This document shows, one piece after another, positions 6,921-10,492 of a DNA stretch of 10,492 nucleotides; positions within the stretch are counted from its first letter, which is position 1; each line of letters begins with the position of its first letter. The notes below the pieces were generated by a model, which ran no database searches, had not been told where the DNA came from, and was given only the letters and a program-made list of their open reading frames with translations. The translations under genes and the position numbers were made by a program. This DNA comes from CAYPZL01 sp964415045 (GTDB lineage Bacteria; Planctomycetota; Phycisphaerae; Sedimentisphaerales; Anaerobacaceae). The stretch lies in the NCBI GenBank assembly GCA_964415045.1, contig CAYPZL010000189.1:1-10492 (forward strand), in the 5' to 3' direction.

Positions 6921-8303
6921 GTGACGGCAGACCGTGAGAAACAGAGGCTGGAGCGTATCCGCCGGCAGATCAAAGATCTTCCGACCGGGCCCGGACTGTA
7001 TTTCATGAAGGCCGGCGACGACCTCGTCCTTTATATCGGCAAGGCCAAGAACCTGCGTTCGCGGGTGGCCAGCTACTTCCAGCCGGCCAGCGATCTGGAG
7101 ACGTCCCGGGGGCCGCGCATCGCCGAGATGGCCGCCCGGGTCGAGAGGGTGGACTGCCTGGAAGCCGAGACGGAGGTGGACGCCATGCTGAAGGAGGCCC
7201 GTCTGATCAAGGACATCCGGCCTCCTTACAACGCCGACCTGACCGACGACAAGACGTTTCCGTATCTCGAGATCACCACGCGCGAGGATTTTCCGGGCGT
7301 CTACATCACGCGGAAGCCGCGCAGCCGGGGGACCCGCCTTTTCGGACCGTTTGCCAACGTCAAGGATCTGCGGGCCGTCCTGGTGGAATTGCAGAAGATC
7401 TTTCGGTTTCGCACCTGCAACCTGACGATCGAGGCGAGCGACCCGAAGCGCCGGTTCTTTCGGCCTTGCCTGCTCTACAGTATCAAGCAGTGCACCGCGC
7501 CGTGTGCGGCCCGCATCGAGCAGGACGAATACAAGAAGGTCGTTCGGGACTTCATCCGCTTTCTGCGCTCCAAACGCTCCACCGTCCTGCGCTGGCTGCG
7601 GCGACAGATGGAGGAGGCGTCGGAGAAACTGGAGTTTGAGAGGGCCGCGGTCTTCCGCGACCGGATTCGATTGATCGAGGGACTCGACGCGCGCGGAACG
7701 CCGGAGGAGCATGTGCAGCCCGAAGTGTTTGCCGCCGACCCCACCGAGGCCCTCGTCAAGCTGCGTGACATTCTGGACGTCCCCGACCCCGTCCGCATCA
7801 TCGAGGGCATCGACATCGCCAACATCAGCGGGGCCGAGGCCGTCGGATCGCTGGTCAAGTTCATCGACGGGCGTCCCTTCAAGAGCGGGTATCGCCGGTT
7901 CAAGATCAAGACGGTCACGGGCATCGACGACTACGCGATGATTGCCGAGGTGGTCCGGCGGCGGTACAAGTACGCCCTGCGGGGCGAGGAGCTCTGGCCC
8001 GACCTGATCCTCATCGACGGCGGGCTCGGCCACCTCAGGGCCGCCGAGGCGGCGTTGGGCGAGATGATCGCGCAAGCGTCCGCCGAGCCCGAGGCCCGGC
8101 TGGAGATGCCGCACAGCAGGATCGCCTCCATCGCCAAACGCGAAGAGGACATTTACCTGCAAGGCAGCCGGCGACCCCTGAAGCTGCCGGCCCATTCCCC
8201 CGTCCGCAAGCTCCTGCAATACGTGCGCGACGAGGCCCACCGCTTCGCCCAGCACTACCATCACATCCTCCGCTCCAAGAAGATGTTCAACGAGGACGCG
8301 TAG
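6921..8303 (+). CDS. uvrC: Excinuclease ABC subunit C, short form without the C-terminal HhH domain
   Basis: UvrC makes both incisions beside a DNA lesion marked by UvrA/UvrB in nucleotide excision repair. The 460-residue protein shows, in order, a GIY-YIG nuclease (GLY 25-27, YIG 38-40, R46, E92 by alignment with the E. coli enzyme), four Cys at 166, 183, 191 and 195, a UVR segment for UvrB binding (about 226-258), and an RNase H-like nuclease with D298 (EGIDIANISG), D366 (LILIDGGLGHL) and H440 (RDEAHRFAQHYHH). All catalytic residues of both nucleases are present. Compared with the roughly 610-residue E. coli protein it lacks about 100 residues between the UVR segment and D298, and it stops soon after H440, so the tandem helix-hairpin-helix domain is absent. 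The GTG at 6921 is chosen because it leaves the usual short lead before LPTGPG; no strong Shine-Dalgarno precedes it. The in-frame extension to 6354 has no protein-like composition. Confidence 0.93.
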   Translation: MTADREKQRLERIRRQIKDLPTGPGLYFMKAGDDLVLYIGKAKNLRSRVASYFQPASDLETSRGPRIAEMAARVERVDCLEAETEVDAMLKEARLIKDIRPPYNADLTDDKTFPYLEITTREDFPGVYITRKPRSRGTRLFGPFANVKDLRAVLVELQKIFRFRTCNLTIEASDPKRRFFRPCLLYSIKQCTAPCAARIEQDEYKKVVRDFIRFLRSKRSTVLRWLRRQMEEASEKLEFERAAVFRDRIRLIEGLDARGTPEEHVQPEVFAADPTEALVKLRDILDVPDPVRIIEGIDIANISGAEAVGSLVKFIDGRPFKSGYRRFKIKTVTGIDDYAMIAEVVRRRYKYALRGEELWPDLILIDGGLGHLRAAEAALGEMIAQASAEPEARLEMPHSRIASIAKREEDIYLQGSRRPLKLPAHSPVRKLLQYVRDEAHRFAQHYHHILRSKKMFNEDA

Positions 8304-8459
8304 CTCGGAGTCTCGACCGGGCAACCGGCGCTGCCGCAGCACGGTAGTAGCCGCCCCGGAGCGCCGCTCTCTTGCCCACGCCGGGACCGCGCCGGAAGGT
8401 CCGAATTGGCGCGCGATCCCTGCGGTGTTACACGAATTACGCTTGCCCTTTGCGCGGTT

Positions 8460-8561
8460 TGTCATCCTGAACGAAGCGCAGCGCAGTGAAGGATCTGGGC
8501 TGCGCACGCAAGAGACTTTTCATTCGCAGGCCGGATCCTTCGCCTGCGGCTCAGGATGACA
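8460..8561. repeat. Extragenic palindromic repeat element (TCATCCTGA...TCAGGATGA type)
   Basis: The 102-bp element is bounded by a perfect 11-bp inverted repeat, TGTCATCCTGA (8460-8470) and TCAGGATGACA (8551-8561). The arms continue as related GAAGGATC sequences (8488-8495 and the complement at 8533-8540). An internal stem pairs GCGCAGC (8476-8482) with GCTGCGC (8499-8505). From memory, repeats with a CCTGAGCGAAGCGAAGGATC-like core are dispersed between genes in many environmental bacterial genomes. The second partial copy after apt supports a dispersed repeat. Confidence 0.75.
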
Positions 8562-8749
8562 GAGCCGTATCGCGCGCGGATCTTTCCAAATCCGTATTAT
8601 GGGGCCTCAAATCGGGGCGGTCGCTTTCGGGAAGCCCCTGCGTGCTCGAAATCATCACAGTTCCGCTCCGCCGCCGGATGGTTAAACCCGCCGGTCCTTT
8701 TGGTCGATACTTCCCGTGGATATGACTTCGCTGGCGGGTACGGAGGTCC

Positions 8750-8777
8750 GCCGCCAGGAGGCGGCAGGGAAGCCGCC
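8750..8777 (+). promoter_or_regulatory. Three-arm alternative hairpins upstream of the sigma gene
   Basis: GCCGCC (8750-8755), GGCGGC (8760-8765) and GCCGCC (8772-8777) let the central arm pair with either flank, with loops of 4 or 6 nt. The set ends 46 bp before the sigma-factor ATG. Mutually exclusive stems suggest a leader switch, but short GC palindromes are common at this base composition. Confidence 0.3.
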
Positions 8778-8823
8778 AATCGTACACTGAGTGAGGATGG
8801 GTTCTTAACCGGATTGGCCCCTG

Positions 8824-9687
8824 ATGGCTGGAGCCGAGAGGCTTTCGGTCGGGCGGGAGGGTACTATCGCTTTCGACGCGACTCTCAAAGATTACCTCAA
8901 AGAGATCGACGAGGCATCGCTGCTGACGGGCCAGGAGGAGTACGAGCTGGGCAAGCAGATCGTGGAGCACAACGATCCGTGGGCCCGCGAGCTTCTCGTT
9001 CGCAGCAACCTGCGTCTGGTCGTCAACATCGCCAAGAAATTCGCCGGACGGGGGATGAGCCTGGGCGACCTGATCGAAGAGGGCAATCTCGGTCTGATCA
9101 AGGCGGTCGATTACTTCGACCCCGAGCGCGGGACGCGTTTCAGCACGTATGCGGCGTGGTGGATCAAGCAGAGCATCAAGCGGGCTCTCCTGGAGAACGT
9201 TCAGCCGGTCCACGTGCCGACGTACATGGTGGCCCTGATCAACCAGTGGCGCCACACCGCCGCCGAGGCCGAAAGCCGGCTTGGCCGGAAGCTGGCGGTC
9301 CCGGAGATGGCCGAACTGATGCAGTTGCCCCTGCGCAAGGCCAAGGTCATTCATCGCATCGTCGAGGTGCTCAGCAGCGCCGGCGAAAGTCTGGGGGCCG
9401 ACGACGAGGACGAGAACCAGGTTCTTGAGGCGACGCTGGAAGACGAAAGTGCCGGCCGGCCGGAAGACCCGCTCGTCGAGAGCGAAGAGACCGCCAAGGC
9501 CCTGCGGCTCCTCGATGAAATCGACCCGCGCGAGGCCGAGGTGCTCCGCCGCCATTACGGTCTCGGGGGACGTGAGCCCATGAGCCTGAAGGAAATCGGC
9601 AGGGACATGGGGCTGACACGCGAGCGCATTCGCCAGATTCGCCGCGACGCCCTGACGAAACTCTACGACTACATGGAGACCGTATAG
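8824..9687 (+). CDS. RNA polymerase sigma factor, RpoD/SigA family (region 1.1-lacking, group 2-like)
   Basis: The 287-residue protein directs RNA polymerase to promoters. Region 1.2 covers about 19-48 (TLKDYLKEIDEASLLTGQEE). Region 2 covers about 53-121, including GDLIEEGNLGLIKAVDYFD (2.2) and RFSTYAAWWIKQSIKRAL (2.3-2.4). Region 3 is about 126-205 and ends in an acidic stretch (DDEDENQ). Region 4 is about 222-284, with a helix-turn-helix SLKEIGRDMGLTRERIRQI. It lacks region 1.1 and the long non-conserved region of large primary sigmas. Relative to E. coli sigma70, the T440 position is K120 and the E591 position is R273, while the -12-reading Gln (Q117) is kept. It is therefore probably an alternative sigma of the RpoD type rather than the housekeeping one. 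The ATG at 8824 has no clear Shine-Dalgarno; no better in-frame start was found. Confidence 0.93.
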   Translation: MAGAERLSVGREGTIAFDATLKDYLKEIDEASLLTGQEEYELGKQIVEHNDPWARELLVRSNLRLVVNIAKKFAGRGMSLGDLIEEGNLGLIKAVDYFDPERGTRFSTYAAWWIKQSIKRALLENVQPVHVPTYMVALINQWRHTAAEAESRLGRKLAVPEMAELMQLPLRKAKVIHRIVEVLSSAGESLGADDEDENQVLEATLEDESAGRPEDPLVESEETAKALRLLDEIDPREAEVLRRHYGLGGREPMSLKEIGRDMGLTRERIRQIRRDALTKLYDYMETV

Positions 9688-9779
9688 AGGCTTGCATTTG
9701 TGGGTCGATTTGGCGAAAATGACCTTTTGGTAGAGAACGGTTTTGCATGGCGGCTCGATTGACCAAGGAAGGAACGCCG

Positions 9780-10307
9780 ATGACCACAGAAGGCACTGAC
9801 CTGGCGCGGTATATCCGTGACATCCCCGACTGGCCCAAACCGGGGATCCTGTTTCGTGACATCACACCTCTGCTGGCCGACCCGACGGCCTTTCCGACGG
9901 CGGTGGAGGCTCTGGGCGCGCCCTTCCGCGAGGCGGGCGTCGAGTACGTGGTGGCGGTCGAAGCGCGGGGCTTCATTTTTGGTGCGGCCGTGGCCGCCCA
10001 GCTCGGCGCCGGTTTTGTCCCCATCCGCAAGAAGGGCAAGCTGCCCTGCGCCACCGAGAGCGCCAGCTACGAGCTCGAATACGGAATCGATCTGATCGAG
10101 ATGCATCGCGACGGGGTGCCCGCCGGCGCCAGGGTCCTCATGGTCGACGATCTCCTGGCCACCGGCGGGACCATGAAGGCCGCCTGCGAGCTCGTCGAAA
10201 AGGTTGGAGCCGAAGTCCTCGCCATCAGCTTCCTCATCGAGCTGAGCGACCTCCAGGGCCGCCGACAACTCGCCCCCTACGACATCCATTCCGTCATCGT
10301 GTACTGA
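9780..10307 (+). CDS. apt: Adenine phosphoribosyltransferase
   Basis: Apt condenses adenine with PRPP to give AMP and pyrophosphate, salvaging purines in the cytoplasm. The 175-residue protein is the usual length for the family. The N-terminus has IRDIPDWPKPGILFRDITPLL, typical of Apt. The PRPP-binding loop is VLMVDDLLATGGT at 119-131. The middle part shows ARGFIFGAAVA (62-72) and the basic PIRKKGKLP stretch (81-89). The ATG at 9780 is preferred over an in-frame ATG at 9747 because GGAAGGA (9767-9773) is six bases upstream and the family begins close to this point. It lies 92 bp after the sigma-factor stop in the same direction, so co-transcription is possible but unproven. No clear terminator follows it. 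Confidence 0.96.
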   Translation: MTTEGTDLARYIRDIPDWPKPGILFRDITPLLADPTAFPTAVEALGAPFREAGVEYVVAVEARGFIFGAAVAAQLGAGFVPIRKKGKLPCATESASYELEYGIDLIEMHRDGVPAGARVLMVDDLLATGGTMKAACELVEKVGAEVLAISFLIELSDLQGRRQLAPYDIHSVIVY

Positions 10308-10492
10308 TCGTTTTGAGGTGCAGGCTTCTTCTCTTTGGGGTGGGTCTGGAATATGGACTGGAAAAGCTGCGTGCGTGGATCGAGGGGGATTCTGGCCCGG
10401 CAGGGCCCGTCATCCTGAGCCGCAGGCGAAGTTCTTAACTGGACTTTTGCAAAATGGAGATTAGGCTTGCTTTAGGGAGGAAAAATCTTCTT
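10308..10492. other. Region after apt to the window edge
   Basis: The stretch holds a small GGCCC-GGCA-GGGCC hairpin (10394-10407) without a T-run and the partial repeat copy. Near the edge an AGGGAGG (10474-10480) could be a ribosome binding site for a gene starting just outside, but no start codon follows inside the window. Confidence 0.5.
10409..10430. repeat. Partial, inverted copy of the extragenic repeat arm
   Basis: The 22 bases GTCATCCTGAGCCGCAGGCGAA are the exact reverse complement of 8539-8560, the right arm of the larger element. After this point the two copies diverge (GTTCTT here against GGATCC), and no second arm follows before the window edge. Confidence 0.7.

Larger units (their letters stand above)
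8304..8823. other. Gene-free stretch between uvrC and the sigma-factor gene
   Basis: The 520 bp carry no credible gene. They contain the extragenic palindrome at 8460-8561 and the alternating hairpin arms at 8750-8777. The first 150 bp after uvrC are GC-rich with only short stems (for example CCGG-GCAA-CCGG) and no T-run, so no terminator is supported. A possible promoter for the sigma gene, TTGGTC-15-TATGAC near 8705, is too poor to call. Confidence 0.7.

Noticed and set aside
6864..8507. Minus-strand frame of 547 codons opposite uvrC
   Set aside because: It is antisense to a fully recognisable UvrC and has no domain of its own.
9747..9779. Upstream ATG of apt
   Set aside because: It would add 11 residues without a ribosome site, while GGAAGGA is ideally placed for the ATG at 9780.
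10454..10492. Start of a new plus-strand gene (ATG with 13 open codons to the edge)
   Set aside because: There is no ribosome binding site before it and it is too short to judge; an AGGGAGG inside it points instead to a start beyond the window.

Overview
This is a GC-rich window with five confidently recognised bacterial genes or gene parts and one large unrecognised one. Left to right they are: a class II (B12-dependent) ribonucleotide reductase, an SGNH/GDSL hydrolase, a large low-complexity exported protein, a short UvrC, an RpoD/SigA-family sigma factor and adenine phosphoribosyltransferase. The style of the proteins suggests a planctomycete, perhaps of the Phycisphaerae: the planctomycete-like NrdJ N-terminus, the WWIKQSIKRAL region 2.4 of the sigma factor, the shortened UvrC, and a Pro/Ala/Arg-rich exported protein with a long N-region. 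This is inference from family resemblance; there is no rRNA or other marker to settle it.

The left 60% (1-6331) is read entirely from the minus strand. nrdJ runs off the left edge, so its 3' end is missing. Its upstream region holds two imperfect NrdR-like boxes 30 bp apart. Next comes a 214-residue cytoplasmic SGNH hydrolase with a clear sigma70-type promoter. Two strong inverted repeats separate it from the 866-residue protein at 3731-6331. That protein has a signal sequence, a long disordered region in which a RYRAL-like motif recurs at roughly 28-residue steps, a compact unrecognised domain, and an acidic/proline-rich tail. A near-perfect promoter (TTGACG-17-TATAAT) lies about 250 bp upstream of its start, implying a long mRNA leader.

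The right 35% (6921-10307) is read from the plus strand: uvrC (nucleotide excision repair), a sigma factor and apt (purine salvage). The three point the same way but are separated by 520 and 92 bp, so one shared transcript is not certain. The uvrC-sigma gap carries a dispersed-type extragenic palindrome (TCATCCTGA...TCAGGATGA); a 22-bp exact inverted copy of one arm lies after apt. A three-arm hairpin set lies just ahead of the sigma gene.

Nothing here forms an obvious defence, mobile or biosynthetic cluster. The main novelty candidates are the repeat-bearing exported protein with its long leader, the domain-trimmed UvrC, and the non-coding regulatory structures.
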